DNA from: Arenibacter amylolyticus
Lineage (GTDB): Bacteria > Bacteroidota > Bacteroidia > Flavobacteriales > Flavobacteriaceae
Direction of reading: 5' to 3'
Length of the DNA: 64,000 nt
Assembly (NCBI RefSeq): GCF_002150785.1
Contig: NZ_MTAZ01000019.1
Location: 124,001-188,000, forward strand
Both the position numbers and the translations under genes were made by a program. Position 1 is the first letter of the stretch, and the number at the start of each line of letters is the position of its first letter. Below, one piece after another: positions 27,661 through 37,683 of the stretch. Under the pieces are notes generated by a model. The model saw nothing but the letters and a program-made list of their open reading frames with translations, had not been told where the DNA came from and ran no database searches.

Positions 27661-28755
27661 TTATTGGTTTTTCTTTAGGGAAATTCCACCATATTTACTG
27701 CTGATGAAAACAGATTTTCCGCTGCTTGGTTTCCCGTAATATCCCTTGTAGTATTTCTCGGTAGATTTTTCCGTGCTCACCTCCATCGTTAAATGATTCT
27801 GCCCACGTAGACCAGCATAGGAAGCTTCTATCTCAAAATTAAAATGATAATCTGCCGCATAGCCGATAGTAATGCCGGTATAGGAGGATTGCAATTGTAG
27901 GTTGCCTGCTTTAGGGGTTATTTCATCTATTTTTATAGCCCCGTAACTCGACTTTAGATCTAGGGTTCCATGGACTCTTCCCAACGCTATGGTGACGTAA
28001 TCCCCATTACCTTCCACATTTCCTACCTCCCCAATTTCCAATTTGCCATAATCATTGTTAAAGGTGAGGTTTTCCATGATACCTATCTTGGTATTGGTGT
28101 AGTCTGCGGAAATGCGGAGATCGCCCGCTTTAGATATGGTGAAATCTGAATAATCTGCTTTAATGCTGCCACTTTTCATATATTCTATAGTAGAGCGGGA
28201 AGTATAGTCAAACGATAATTCATTGTTTCTTCCATGTAATTCCCCAATCTCTAACCTGCCATAGTCACAGTTAATAGTAGCGTGCCCATCTATTCTGTCT
28301 AACAGAATGTTGCCATAGTCATTATTGAGATCAACGCTGTTTTTTATTGGGATTTTGATGGTGTAATTTACCTGCATATTTACATTGTTGTTGTTTCCCC
28401 AGCCCCAGCTCCATTTGCTTTTGGATTGATTGAATACCGTGGTTGCAGATATCCTTGATTTAGAATTTTCAAATTGGATATCGATATCGTCCAACTTGCG
28501 TTGCACCTTTTCCTCGTTGTCCCCTGTGGTCTTTATTTGAACTTGAATTAGAACCCGATTTTCGTTCCAAGAGGTGATGTTTAAATTTCCATAGCGATTT
28601 TTTACCTTCAGTAAGGCGTCGGAATTTACCGAATATTCTTTCTTGATGGTCTTTTCTTTGCTGTACTTACCTCCCTGAATTCCGTCAGTGGCGTAAGTAA
28701 AAATGGGGATAGCCAATAATATAGCTAGGATTTTTTTAGATAATACTGTTCTCAT
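27661..28755 (-). CDS. Adhesin-like protein with GIN/DUF4097-type beta repeats
   Basis: A 364-residue protein with a signal peptide (residues 1-23) and a repetitive beta-rich body. Repeats of the form [DS]YG-x-[IL]-x-[IL] recur about every 20-30 residues (YGNLNITSW, YGNILLDRI, YGRLEIGEL, YGKLEIGEV, YGAIKIDEI, YGGISLKK), as in DUF4097 and putative auto-transporter head GIN domains that form a beta solenoid. It is the third gene of a sigma / anti-sigma-like / adhesin-like operon, overlapping the preceding gene by 20 bases. The ligand is unknown. Confidence 0.8.
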   Translation of the reverse strand: MRTVLSKKILAILLAIPIFTYATDGIQGGKYSKEKTIKKEYSVNSDALLKVKNRYGNLNITSWNENRVLIQVQIKTTGDNEEKVQRKLDDIDIQFENSKSRISATTVFNQSKSKWSWGWGNNNNVNMQVNYTIKIPIKNSVDLNNDYGNILLDRIDGHATINCDYGRLEIGELHGRNNELSFDYTSRSTIEYMKSGSIKADYSDFTISKAGDLRISADYTNTKIGIMENLTFNNDYGKLEIGEVGNVEGNGDYVTIALGRVHGTLDLKSSYGAIKIDEITPKAGNLQLQSSYTGITIGYAADYHFNFEIEASYAGLRGQNHLTMEVSTEKSTEKYYKGYYGKPSSGKSVFISSKYGGISLKKNQ

Positions 28756-29299
28756 GTTGTTGGGTTTTTAATGATTTTATTTCTTCTAGTTGTTTTATTA
28801 CCTCATTCAACAATCCAATCCTGGTTTGAAAATTTCCGATCATGGCACTTAATATCAACTTGGTGTTTCCTCCGTTTATAAGGTCTTGCTCCAATTTTTT
28901 ATAATCATTTTCCAAGGTGTTAAGTTGGGACATTACATCGTTGATCATTTTATCGGTCTCCGGCCCGCGCTCATTTTGTAAAGTTTTTACCTGTTCCTCA
29001 ATCAAACTAGTAAAGTAATATTGGGAATTCACTGCCTCTGGGGAAATCTTGGAAAGCTGTTGCTCCATGGTGGTAGGGCGGTTATAAAAATTTAAGGCCA
29101 AGGAAAACAATAGCAACAGCGAGGCTGCAATGGCCAAGGGCTTCCACCAAGTGCTATCTTTTTTAATTCTGGACTGTTTCTTGGGGAGTGTCTCTAGCTT
29201 GGCCATAAAACGCTCCCGGTGCCCAATGGCGGGTTCCTGGGTGTCTAGCTTGCCTTTAAGCTGTTCAAATAATTGTTCTATGTTGTCCTTTTCTGTCAT
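28736..29299 (-). CDS. Anti-sigma-factor-like protein with one membrane helix
   Basis: A 187-residue protein with a cytoplasmic N terminus, a single membrane helix near residues 50-66 (PLAIAASLLLLFSLALNF), and a periplasmic coiled-coil-prone helical tail (about 70-170). It begins 4 bases before the sigma factor stop (overlapping start and stop), so coupled translation is likely. Order and topology fit an anti-sigma factor, but no zinc-binding anti-sigma domain is visible, so this is an inference. Confidence 0.7.
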   Translation of the reverse strand: MTEKDNIEQLFEQLKGKLDTQEPAIGHRERFMAKLETLPKKQSRIKKDSTWWKPLAIAASLLLLFSLALNFYNRPTTMEQQLSKISPEAVNSQYYFTSLIEEQVKTLQNERGPETDKMINDVMSQLNTLENDYKKLEQDLINGGNTKLILSAMIGNFQTRIGLLNEVIKQLEEIKSLKTQQHENSII

Positions 29300-29850
29300 G
29301 TTACAGCTGTTAGTTTTTGTCTTAGGCTGCTCTTGGCCCTGGAAATAATAGTTCTGCAGTTGGCATAGCTTAGCTGCATAATGTCACTTATTTCCTCGTA
29401 ATCGTAGCCTTCAATTAAATGCAGGGTTAGTGCAAGCCTATATTTTTCATTTAAGAGGCCCATTGTTTTTATAACGTGTTGTGCCTTTAAGTCTACATCC
29501 CCAGGGTCCGCTACATAACCCTCGTTGTCTTCTACCTTGTACAATACTGGGTCTAGGGCAACCTCTTGTTTTTTTATCATCTTTCGGTACTCCTGAATGC
29601 TGTTGTTGATGACTATTCGTTTTAACCATGCCCCAAAACTCACTTCGCCTTTAAAGCTTTCCAGTTTTGTAAAAGCGCTTAGGAAAGACTCTTGCATAAC
29701 ATCCTCTGCTAGGGCTGGTTGCTTAACTATTCTATAGGCAACGTTGTACATGCCTTGGTAATAGCGGTCGTAGACCTCCATTTGGGCAGACGCATCCCCG
29801 TTTAAACACTGTTGCAACAAGGTGTTAATATGTTTTCTTTCTAGGCTCAA
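29296..29850 (-). CDS. ECF-type RNA polymerase sigma factor
   Basis: A 184-residue sigma factor. Region 2 covers about 20-90 (YNVAYRIVKQPALAEDVMQE, then GAWLKRIVINNSIQ), and region 4 covers about 125-180, with the helix-turn-helix around YDYEEISDIMQLSYANCRTI. It heads the three-gene operon with an anti-sigma-like protein and a beta-repeat adhesin-like protein, so it probably controls a surface or envelope response. Confidence 0.9.
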   Translation of the reverse strand: MSLERKHINTLLQQCLNGDASAQMEVYDRYYQGMYNVAYRIVKQPALAEDVMQESFLSAFTKLESFKGEVSFGAWLKRIVINNSIQEYRKMIKKQEVALDPVLYKVEDNEGYVADPGDVDLKAQHVIKTMGLLNEKYRLALTLHLIEGYDYEEISDIMQLSYANCRTIISRAKSSLRQKLTAVT

Positions 29851-30071
29851 AAAGTATTCAACTTTATTAAAAGATGTAGTAATTTAGGGATTGTTACAGT
29901 TTATTTGTAAAGTTTTTATTTATTGGCATAGGAATTGCCCAAATAAGGATGAGAATAATTTAAAGAAAATGCTAGACTCATAGGTTGTATAGGGGTTTGG
30001 CGGATAATTAACGTCTAATGTGAAATAGAATTCTGTTGAAAAATTAGTGACAGAATGACCGAAAATAAAAT

Positions 30072-32522
30072 ATGGGTAATTTGAAGAATATAAAATTTGA
30101 CACTATGTCATTGCAAGGAATCGATGAAGGTGCAGAATTAATTCCGTTAATGACAGCGGAGGATGAGGAAGAAATAAACAATGAAAGTTTGCCTAACACC
30201 TTGCCCATTCTGCCATTGAGGAATACCGTTTTGTTTCCTGGGGTGGTTATACCCATTACGGCTGGGAGGGATAAGTCTATCAATCTTATAAAAGATGCCA
30301 ATAACGGTTCAAAGGTAATTGGCGTAGTTTCTCAAAAGGACGAGGAAACAGAAAATCCTGGAGTAAAGGATATCAATACCTTGGGAACCGTAGCCAGAAT
30401 TTTGAGGGTATTGCAAATGCCAGACGGTAATACCACGGTAATCATTCAGGGTAAAAAGCGATTTGAAGTGGCAGAGGTGCTTACGGAAGAGCCTTATATG
30501 ACGGCTACGGTACGAGAGACCAAGGAAGTGAGACCAGATAGGGAGAATAAGGAGTTTAGGGCAATTATAGATTCTATTAAGGAGTTGTCCCTACAGATTA
30601 TTCGGGATAATCCCAATATTCCCAGCGAGGCGTCCTTTGCGATTAAAAATATCCAGAGCGATTCATTTTTAATCAATTTCATCTCCTCCAATCTTAATTT
30701 AAGTGTACAGGAAAAGCAAGAGCTTTTGGAGATTGGCGACTTAAAGGAAAGGGCGTTGGCCACCTTGAAATATATGAATGTAGAGCTGCAGAAACTGGAA
30801 TTGAAAATTGATATTCAGTCCAAAGTTCGTAGTGATATGGACCAACAGCAACGCGAATATTATCTGCATCAGCAAATGAAGACCATCCAGGAAGAGCTTG
30901 GGGGAATTTCCTATGAGCAGGAAGTGGACGAAATGCGGACCAAAGCAAAAACGAAAAAATGGAGTGAAGCGGTTGCAGAACATTTCGATAAGGAAGTATC
31001 TAAACTGCAGCGAATGAATCCGCAAGTAGCGGAATATTCCATCCAGCGAAATTATTTAGATCTCTTTCTAGACCTCCCGTGGAATGAATTCTCCAAGGAT
31101 AAATTCGATCTTAAAAGGGCCCAGAGAATATTGGATAGGGACCATTACGGATTGGAGGACGTTAAGAGGCGAATCATAGAATATTTGGCGGTATTAAAAC
31201 TGCGTAACGATATGAAATCGCCCATACTTTGTCTCTATGGACCTCCAGGGGTTGGTAAAACCTCTTTAGGGAAATCTGTAGCAGAGGCACTAGGTAGGGA
31301 ATATGTGCGTATTTCCTTAGGTGGACTCAGGGATGAAGCTGAGATTCGTGGTCATAGAAAAACCTATATTGGTGCCATGCCTGGTAGGATTATTCAGAGT
31401 TTAAAAAAGGCCGGGAAATCTAACCCCGTGTTTATCTTGGACGAAATAGACAAATTGTCTAGCAGTAATCAAGGAGATCCTTCCTCTGCCATGTTGGAGG
31501 TGTTAGATCCGGAGCAGAACAGCGAATTCCATGACAATTTCCTAGAGGTTGGATATGACCTTTCCAAGGTGATGTTTATTGCAACGGCTAATAATTTGTC
31601 TACTATCCAACCTGCGCTTAGAGATCGTATGGAAATAATAAATGTAACTGGGTATACCATTGAGGAAAAGGTGGAGATTGCCAAGAGACACTTATTGCCA
31701 AAACAATTAAAAGAACACGGTCTTAGTACAAAAGATCTTAAAATTGGGAAAGTCCAGTTAGAGAAAATTGTAGAGGGATACACACGCGAATCTGGAGTGC
31801 GTTCCTTGGAAAAGATGGTGGCTAAGATGGTAAGAAATGCGGCCAAATCCATTGCCATGGAAGAGGAGTACAATGTGAAGGTGAGCAATGATGATGTAGA
31901 AAAAATCTTAGGTCCTGCTAGGATGGAAAGAGATAAATATGAAAACAACGATGTGGCCGGTGTGGTTACAGGCTTAGCTTGGACCAGTGTAGGTGGAGAT
32001 ATTCTATTTATAGAATCTATCCTTTCTAAAGGGAAAGGGACCCTTAATATTACTGGAAATTTAGGAAAGGTAATGAAGGAGTCTGCTACAATTGCCATGG
32101 AGTTCATAAAGTCTAACAGTGAGCGGTATGGCATAGATCCAGAGGTTTTTGATCAGTACAATGTACATATTCACGTGCCAGAAGGAGCCACTCCTAAAGA
32201 TGGACCCAGTGCGGGTATTACAATGCTAACCTCTTTGGTCTCTTTGTTTACCCAAAGAAAGATAAAGAAGAGCATTGCTATGACGGGAGAAATAACCCTA
32301 AGAGGCAAGGTATTGCCTGTAGGGGGGATTAAAGAGAAGATTTTGGCGGCCAAAAGAGCAAGGATCAAAGAAATCATCTTATGTGAAGACAATAGAAAAG
32401 ATATCCTAGAGATTAAAGAAGAATATCTAAAAGGGTTAACCTTCCATTATGTGACCGATATGCAGGAAGTGCTGGATATTGCCATTACGGATGAGAAAGT
32501 TAAGAATGCTAAGGAACTATAA
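30072..32522 (+). CDS. lon: ATP-dependent protease Lon
   Basis: An 816-residue protease. The N-terminal substrate-binding domain is at about 45-250, the AAA+ domain has GPPGVGKT, and the C-terminal protease has the Ser713-Lys754 dyad (DGPSAG and GGIKEK). It degrades damaged and regulatory proteins in the cytoplasm. Length and domain order are normal for LonA. The gene is monocistronic: its own leader starts more than 200 bases from the divergent sigma gene, and a strong terminator follows. Confidence 0.97.
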   Translation: MGNLKNIKFDTMSLQGIDEGAELIPLMTAEDEEEINNESLPNTLPILPLRNTVLFPGVVIPITAGRDKSINLIKDANNGSKVIGVVSQKDEETENPGVKDINTLGTVARILRVLQMPDGNTTVIIQGKKRFEVAEVLTEEPYMTATVRETKEVRPDRENKEFRAIIDSIKELSLQIIRDNPNIPSEASFAIKNIQSDSFLINFISSNLNLSVQEKQELLEIGDLKERALATLKYMNVELQKLELKIDIQSKVRSDMDQQQREYYLHQQMKTIQEELGGISYEQEVDEMRTKAKTKKWSEAVAEHFDKEVSKLQRMNPQVAEYSIQRNYLDLFLDLPWNEFSKDKFDLKRAQRILDRDHYGLEDVKRRIIEYLAVLKLRNDMKSPILCLYGPPGVGKTSLGKSVAEALGREYVRISLGGLRDEAEIRGHRKTYIGAMPGRIIQSLKKAGKSNPVFILDEIDKLSSSNQGDPSSAMLEVLDPEQNSEFHDNFLEVGYDLSKVMFIATANNLSTIQPALRDRMEIINVTGYTIEEKVEIAKRHLLPKQLKEHGLSTKDLKIGKVQLEKIVEGYTRESGVRSLEKMVAKMVRNAAKSIAMEEEYNVKVSNDDVEKILGPARMERDKYENNDVAGVVTGLAWTSVGGDILFIESILSKGKGTLNITGNLGKVMKESATIAMEFIKSNSERYGIDPEVFDQYNVHIHVPEGATPKDGPSAGITMLTSLVSLFTQRKIKKSIAMTGEITLRGKVLPVGGIKEKILAAKRARIKEIILCEDNRKDILEIKEEYLKGLTFHYVTDMQEVLDIAITDEKVKNAKEL

Positions 32523-32562
32523 TTCTATTGATAGTGTCAATTAAAAGACACCTGGTATAACA

Positions 32563-32598
32563 GTGCCCGTCTTGCGGAAAGACGGGCACTTTTACTTT
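32563..32598 (+). terminator. Rho-independent terminator of lon
   Basis: An 11-bp stem (GTGCCCGTCTT at 32563-32573 with AAGACGGGCAC at 32579-32589), a 5-base loop, then TTTTACTTT. It is GC-rich and perfectly paired, 41 bases after the lon stop. Confidence 0.88.
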
Positions 32599-32711
32599 AG
32601 AATTAAAAGGTTTTTTAATTCTTTGGGCTATTTTTACTGCTAAATAATGATTTTAACCAGCGCCCTAGTTCGGTACTGGGGGGTGAACAATTACAATAAT
32701 TTTTAAATCCC

Positions 32712-33410
32712 ATGGGAAAAATAAACATAGCTATTGATGGCTATTCATCAACAGGTAAGAGTACAATTGCCAAGCAATTGGCAAAAGCACTGGGATACAT
32801 CTATGTAGATACTGGGGCAATGTACAGGGCGGTTACCCTATATGCCATGCGCCACGGTTTAATAGGCGAAACAGAGGAGGAGTTGAAAAGGCTGGTAACC
32901 CACCTGCCTAAAATAAATCTTCAGTTTGTGCACAATGCAGACCTGGGATTTTCGGAAATGTATCTAAATGGGGAGAATGTAGAAAAGGAGATTAGGGCAT
33001 TGCCGGTATCCAAACAAGTAAGTAAGGTAGCTACCTTGGAAGCTGTACGAAAGAAATTAGTGGCTATGCAACAGGAGATGGGTAAGAGAAAAGGGGTAGT
33101 GATGGACGGTAGGGATATAGGTACCGACGTTTTTCCGGATGCGGAATTTAAAATATTTATGACAGCCTCCCCCGAGACAAGAGCGTTTAGGCGGTATAAG
33201 GAACTGTTGGAAAAAGGTGAGAAAGTGACCTATGATGAGGTGTTGGTAAATGTGCGCTATAGGGATGCCATAGATTCCAATAGAAAATTCTCTCCATTAA
33301 AAAAGGCCGAGAATGCTATTGAGTTCGATAATAGTGATATGGGATTGGAAGAGCAATTAGACCGTATCTATAATTATGCATTGCGTAAAATTGAGGAGAC
33401 AAACGCTTAA
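32712..33410 (+). CDS. cmk: Cytidylate kinase
   Basis: A 232-residue (d)CMP kinase. The P-loop GYSSTGKST is at residues 9-17, the CMP-binding insert covers about 40-110, and the GRDIGTDVFPDAEFKIF motif is at about 133-149. It phosphorylates CMP and dCMP with ATP in pyrimidine salvage and lipid-head-group turnover. The start ATG follows MGKINIAIDG. The gene stands alone after the lon terminator and before a bidirectional hairpin. Confidence 0.95.
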   Translation: MGKINIAIDGYSSTGKSTIAKQLAKALGYIYVDTGAMYRAVTLYAMRHGLIGETEEELKRLVTHLPKINLQFVHNADLGFSEMYLNGENVEKEIRALPVSKQVSKVATLEAVRKKLVAMQQEMGKRKGVVMDGRDIGTDVFPDAEFKIFMTASPETRAFRRYKELLEKGEKVTYDEVLVNVRYRDAIDSNRKFSPLKKAENAIEFDNSDMGLEEQLDRIYNYALRKIEETNA

Positions 33411-33433
33411 TCCCCTTTGAAAATGGTAAAAGA

Positions 33434-33478
33434 AAAGGCGGATGTCCAAAAAAAATAACTTTGGATATCCACCTTCTT
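33434..33478. terminator. Bidirectional hairpin between cmk and the LysM gene
   Basis: A long stem (AAGG and GGATGTCCAAA at 33435-33450 against TTTGGATATCC and CCTT at 33460-33475, one mismatch and one G-T pair) with a 9-base A-rich loop. It sits between two convergent genes and has short T runs on both strands. Confidence 0.6.
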
Positions 33479-33501
33479 AGTTAGTGGCAAAAATACCAGG
33501 C

Positions 33502-33879
33502 TTAGTTGGGAATGACCAAAACTTGGTCTGGGTGGATTAAATCTGGATTTTTGAGAATGTCCTTGTTGGCCTCAAAAATTTTCTTGTACTTCATAGGGTC
33601 TCCGTAATATTTTTTGGCAATCTTACTTAAAGATTCCCCGCTTTTTACCGTGTGTCGGTGGTAAACGCTTTGATCGGCAACGGTAATATTGGCTTTTAGA
33701 TCGGAAGGATTTTCCCCGCCTATCTCTTTAATTTTGTCCCAAAGAAGGTTTTTTTCATATTGGGTCTTAGTTTCCCCTTTAATTTTAAGAATGCCATTCT
33801 CCTCGGTAACATTACCGTTTTTTACTTCTAATTTTTCGCCAAGGTTTAATACCTCTTGATACTTTGATTTTACACTCAT
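33502..33879 (-). CDS. LysM-domain protein of the YgaU/Kbp type
   Basis: A 125-residue protein. Its N-terminal 75 residues form a small alpha/beta domain of BON type ([12 protein letters not shown], then [13 protein letters not shown]), followed by a LysM domain at about 75-123 ([19 protein letters not shown], then [10 protein letters not shown]). The layout matches E. coli YgaU/Kbp, a cytoplasmic K+-binding protein. No signal peptide is present, which supports a cytoplasmic place. K+ binding here is inferred from the family. Confidence 0.85.
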   Translation of the reverse strand: MSVKSKYQEVLNLGEKLEVKNGNVTEENGILKIKGETKTQYEKNLLWDKIKEIGGENPSDLKANITVADQSVYHRHTVKSGESLSKIAKKYYGDPMKYKKIFEANKDILKNPDLIHPDQVLVIPN

Positions 33880-33992
33880 CTATCCGTTTTTTAATGGTTA
33901 TTATTAGCTATTACAAGATAAGGGATTCTTGGATTAGTTACGGCTATAAATCAAGAAATAGTTAAGTTGTTGGAGGTCAAGTGGTTTTTGTG

Positions 33993-34023
33993 TTGGTGTT
34001 ATGGAAAATTAATTGTACATTTG
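33993..34023 (+). promoter_or_regulatory. Promoter of rpsA
   Basis: A TTG at 33993-33995 and TACATTTG at 34016-34023 are 20 bases apart, a good match to the Bacteroidota TTG-N19/20-TAnnTTTG promoter. Transcription would start near 34030, giving a leader of about 115 bases before the rpsA ATG. Confidence 0.65.
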
Positions 34024-34146
34024 CACTCCTTTTTTAACAAACTATCGAGAGGAAAAAGGGAATATAAAAAAATAATAATCATAACATCTTCCTTGGATAT
34101 TGTTTTACTCTTGTGACTCCATGGAATACAAATTAAAGATCAGCAA

Positions 34147-35988
34147 ATGGCTGAAGACAAAACACCAGCAGAGGTAGAAGCTACTACCGAAGCTACTCAA
34201 GAACAAAAAGTAGAAACCCCAGCTCAAGATCCTCAAGAATTCTTGGAGAACTTTAACTGGGAAAAGTACGAGCAAGGTATCGAGCGCGTTGATGATTCCA
34301 AATTAAAGGAATTTGAAGAAATGGTTGCCGAGAACTTTGTGGATACTGCAGACGCAGAAGTGGTGGAAGGAACAGTAGTGTACCTTACGGAGCGTGAGGC
34401 GATCATTGATATCAACGCCAAGTCTGAAGGAGTAATTTCACTTAATGAATTCCGCTACAATCCCGATCTTAAAGTAGGGGATAAAGTAGAGGTGTTGATT
34501 GATATCCGTGAGGATAAAAGTGGACAATTAGTTCTTTCTCATAGAAAAGCCAGAACAATCATGGCATGGGATAGGGTTAATGCCGCTCATGACAACGAAG
34601 AAATTGTTAGTGGTTTTGTAAAATGCAGAACTAAAGGTGGTATGATCGTGGATGTATTTGGAATTGAAGCGTTCTTGCCAGGTTCTCAAATAGATGTTAA
34701 GCCGATCCGTGATTACGATCAGTATGTCAACAAGACTATGGAATTTAAAGTGGTTAAGATTAACCACGAATTTAAGAACGTAGTTGTTTCGCATAAAGCA
34801 TTGATTGAAGCGGACATTGAAGAGCAGAAGAAGGAAATCATCAGCCAGTTGGAAAAAGGACAAGTATTAGAAGGTGTTGTTAAAAACATTACTTCTTACG
34901 GTGTGTTCATAGACCTTGGTGGTGTTGATGGATTGGTACATATTACTGATCTTTCTTGGAGCAGAATCAACCATCCGAACGAAGTGGTTGAACTTGACCA
35001 GAAATTAAACGTGGTAATCTTAGATTTCGACGAAAACAAATCTAGAATCCAGTTAGGTCTTAAGCAATTGGAGAAACATCCATGGGATGCCTTGAGCGAA
35101 GACATTAAGATTGGTGATAAAGTTAAAGGTAAAGTAGTTGTTATTGCAGACTACGGTGCATTTATCGAAGTTGCCGAAGGTGTTGAAGGATTGATTCACG
35201 TTTCTGAAATGTCTTGGTCTACTCACTTGCGTTCCGCTCAGGATTTCGTAAAAGTTGGAGATGAGATTGAAGCAGTAGTATTAACCTTGGATAGAGAAGA
35301 TCGTAAGATGTCTCTTGGTATCAAGCAATTGACTCCAGACCCATGGACTGATATTACAACTAAATACCCTGTTGGTTCTAAGCATAAAGGAATTGTACGT
35401 AACTTCACCAACTTTGGTGTATTCGTAGAATTGGAAGAAGGGATAGACGGATTAATCTATATCTCCGATCTTTCTTGGACCAAGAAAATTAAGCACCCAT
35501 CAGAGTTTGTAACCGTTGGTGATACTTTGGAAGTGGAAGTATTGGAGTTGGATGTTGAGGGTCGTAAATTAAGTTTAGGACACAAGCAGACTACCGAGAA
35601 CCCATGGGATAAGTACGAAACCGAGTTTGCCTTGGATACAGTTCATAAGGGCAGTATAGCAGAGATAGTAGACAAAGGTGCTACTATTGAGTTTAACGAG
35701 GATATCGTAGCCTTTGTACCAACCCGTCACCTGGAAAAAGAAGATGGTACCAAATTGGTAAAAGGTGAGGAAGCTGAATTTAAAGTGATTGAATTCAATA
35801 AAGAATTCAAGAGAGTGGTTGCAAGTCATACCGCAATATTCAGAGAAGAAGAGAAGCGTAATGTGAAGGCCGCCGTTAAGAAGGCTGCAGCTGCTGCAGA
35901 CGAAGCGAAACCTACTTTAGGGGATGCTAACGAAGCTTTGCAAGCGCTTAAGGATAAAATGGAAGCGAACGACAAGAAAAAGAAGTAA
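34147..35988 (+). CDS. rpsA: 30S ribosomal protein S1
   Basis: A 613-residue S1 protein with six S1 domains, at about 70-140, 155-230, 240-310, 325-395, 410-480 and 495-560, and a charged Glu/Lys-rich head and tail. It binds mRNA leaders on the small subunit, which matters in Bacteroidota since they use few Shine-Dalgarno contacts. Codon choice is strongly biased, as expected for a highly expressed gene. The leader of about 115 bases is unusually long for this window and could hold autoregulatory structure. A strong terminator follows. Confidence 0.96.
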   Translation: MAEDKTPAEVEATTEATQEQKVETPAQDPQEFLENFNWEKYEQGIERVDDSKLKEFEEMVAENFVDTADAEVVEGTVVYLTEREAIIDINAKSEGVISLNEFRYNPDLKVGDKVEVLIDIREDKSGQLVLSHRKARTIMAWDRVNAAHDNEEIVSGFVKCRTKGGMIVDVFGIEAFLPGSQIDVKPIRDYDQYVNKTMEFKVVKINHEFKNVVVSHKALIEADIEEQKKEIISQLEKGQVLEGVVKNITSYGVFIDLGGVDGLVHITDLSWSRINHPNEVVELDQKLNVVILDFDENKSRIQLGLKQLEKHPWDALSEDIKIGDKVKGKVVVIADYGAFIEVAEGVEGLIHVSEMSWSTHLRSAQDFVKVGDEIEAVVLTLDREDRKMSLGIKQLTPDPWTDITTKYPVGSKHKGIVRNFTNFGVFVELEEGIDGLIYISDLSWTKKIKHPSEFVTVGDTLEVEVLELDVEGRKLSLGHKQTTENPWDKYETEFALDTVHKGSIAEIVDKGATIEFNEDIVAFVPTRHLEKEDGTKLVKGEEAEFKVIEFNKEFKRVVASHTAIFREEEKRNVKAAVKKAAAAADEAKPTLGDANEALQALKDKMEANDKKKK

Positions 35989-36013
35989 GCCTCTATTTTA
36001 ATAACTATAGAAA

Positions 36014-36043
36014 AGCCTCGACCTACGTCGGGGCTTTTTTTTT
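36014..36043 (+). terminator. Rho-independent terminator of rpsA
   Basis: A 9-bp stem (AGCCTCGAC at 36014-36022 with GTCGGGGCT at 36027-36035, one T-G pair), a 4-base loop CTAC and nine T. It is 25 bases after the rpsA stop. Confidence 0.88.
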
Positions 36044-36169
36044 GGATTCTAGGTAAGGAAGGTGTAGGTTTATGGAATAAATATAATTTTAAAATATTGG
36101 GTATCAGTTCTTCCTGTTATTAATAAAACACTATTCCTAGAACAATCCTTTATATTAGATAGAAATCCC

Positions 36170-36177
36170 TACTTTTG
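36170..36177 (+). promoter_or_regulatory. Candidate -7 box of pyrR-pyrB
   Basis: TACTTTTG matches TAnnTTTG and lies 28 bases before the pyrR ATG at 36206. The leader would be only about 20 bases, with no room for a PyrR-type attenuator. The -33 region lacks a clear TTG. Confidence 0.45.
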
Positions 36178-36205
36178 TAAATCAAAGGCATTGGACAAAA
36201 TAGCT

Positions 36206-36745
36206 ATGAGTCAAAAAGTATTGCTTTCTTCCAAAGAAATAAATATTATCCTGCATCGCCTGGCTTGCCAATTGTTGGAGAATCACCTAGATTTTAAGGA
36301 AACCGTATTAGTTGGCCTGCAGCCAAGAGGAATTTTCTTGGCGGTTCGTTTGGCCAAGATCCTTAAAGAGGAATATGGCGTAGAAACTATAGATTTAGGA
36401 TTCTTGGACATTACGTTTTATAGGGACGATTTTAGACGGGGCGATAAGACATTGGAGGCCAATAAGACCAAAATAGATTTTCTTGTAGAAGATAAAAAAG
36501 TGGTGTTTATAGATGATGTGCTTTATACAGGACGTAGTATAAATGCAGCTTTAACGGCCATACAATCTTTTGGAAGGCCTAGGGAAGTAGAATTGTTAAC
36601 CCTTATCGACCGTCGCTTTAGCAGGCATTTGCCCATTCAACCTACTTATAGGGGGAGGCAGGTAGATGCTATCAATGAGGAAAAGGTAAAAGTGATGTGG
36701 GAAGAAAATGATGGGGAAGACGTTATATATTTAGTAAAGAAATAA
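36206..36745 (+). CDS. pyrR: PyrR, pyrimidine regulator / uracil phosphoribosyltransferase
   Basis: A 179-residue protein from the ATG at 36206 (MSQKVLLSS); a TTG 15 bases upstream is less likely. It has the PRPP-binding loop VVFIDDVLYTGRSINAA and the YRDD/RGRQVDA segments of PyrR. In Firmicutes PyrR binds a leader RNA attenuator and also has uracil phosphoribosyltransferase activity. It is followed after 4 bases by pyrB, so the pair is one transcript. The very short leader argues against the classical attenuation on this operon. Confidence 0.92.
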   Translation: MSQKVLLSSKEINIILHRLACQLLENHLDFKETVLVGLQPRGIFLAVRLAKILKEEYGVETIDLGFLDITFYRDDFRRGDKTLEANKTKIDFLVEDKKVVFIDDVLYTGRSINAALTAIQSFGRPREVELLTLIDRRFSRHLPIQPTYRGRQVDAINEEKVKVMWEENDGEDVIYLVKK

Positions 36746-36749
36746 ACGC

Positions 36750-37676
36750 ATGAGCGAACTGAGTGTAAATCACTTGCTGGGGATTAAGTACCTGAAAGAG
36801 TCGGATATTCAGCTCATTTTTGAAACTGCCGATCACTTCAAGGAAGTTTTAAATAGACCTATAAAAAAGGTTCCTTCGCTTCGCGATATTACCATAGCGA
36901 ATATCTTTTTTGAAAATAGTACCCGTACGAGACTCTCCTTCGAATTGGCCGAAAAAAGACTCTCTGCCGATGTGGTGAATTTCTCAGCAGGACAGTCTTC
37001 AGTGAAAAAAGGGGAAACCTTGATAGATACGGTAAATAATATCCTATCTATGAAGGTAGATATGGTGGTAATGAGGCACCCCAATCCAGGAGCTGGTATA
37101 TTCCTGTCTAAGCATGTTAAATCTTCCATTATAAACGCAGGGGACGGTGCACATGAGCACCCAACACAGGCGTTGTTAGATTCCTATTCTATTAGAGAGA
37201 AGCTGGGGGATGTAAGTGGTAAGAATGTTCTTATCGTTGGGGATATCCTTCATTCTAGAGTGGCACTTTCCAATATATTTGCCCTAAAATTACAGGGAGC
37301 CAACGTGAAGGTGTGTGGCCCCAAAACCTTAATGCCAAAGCATATCGAGTCACTTGGGGTAAGCGTGGAGAGCGATCTGCGAAAGGCTCTAAATTGGTGC
37401 GATGTCGCCAATATGCTACGAATACAGAACGAACGCTTAGATATTAGCTATTTCCCCACCACTAGGGAGTATACCCAACAATATGGCGTTAATAAAGCGC
37501 TATTGAACAGTTTGGATAAGGAAATTGTGATAATGCACCCGGGACCTATTAATCGCGGTGTGGAAATAACCAGTGATGTGGCCGATTCCAAACAATCCAT
37601 TATTTTAAATCAGGTAGAGAATGGAGTGGCTATTAGAATGGCGGTAATTTATTTGTTGGCATCAAAAATAAAATAA
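36750..37676 (+). CDS. pyrB: Aspartate carbamoyltransferase, catalytic subunit
   Basis: A 308-residue enzyme that joins carbamoyl phosphate and aspartate in pyrimidine synthesis. The carbamoyl-phosphate motif is FFENSTRTRLSFE (near residues 52-64), and the aspartate-side residues are GDGAHEHPTQALLD and HPGPINRGVE. Length and motifs are normal for a PyrB without a fused regulatory subunit; no pyrI follows. It lies 4 bases after pyrR, and a conserved small gene follows. Confidence 0.96.
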   Translation: MSELSVNHLLGIKYLKESDIQLIFETADHFKEVLNRPIKKVPSLRDITIANIFFENSTRTRLSFELAEKRLSADVVNFSAGQSSVKKGETLIDTVNNILSMKVDMVVMRHPNPGAGIFLSKHVKSSIINAGDGAHEHPTQALLDSYSIREKLGDVSGKNVLIVGDILHSRVALSNIFALKLQGANVKVCGPKTLMPKHIESLGVSVESDLRKALNWCDVANMLRIQNERLDISYFPTTREYTQQYGVNKALLNSLDKEIVIMHPGPINRGVEITSDVADSKQSIILNQVENGVAIRMAVIYLLASKIK

Positions 37677-37683
37677 TAGACGT

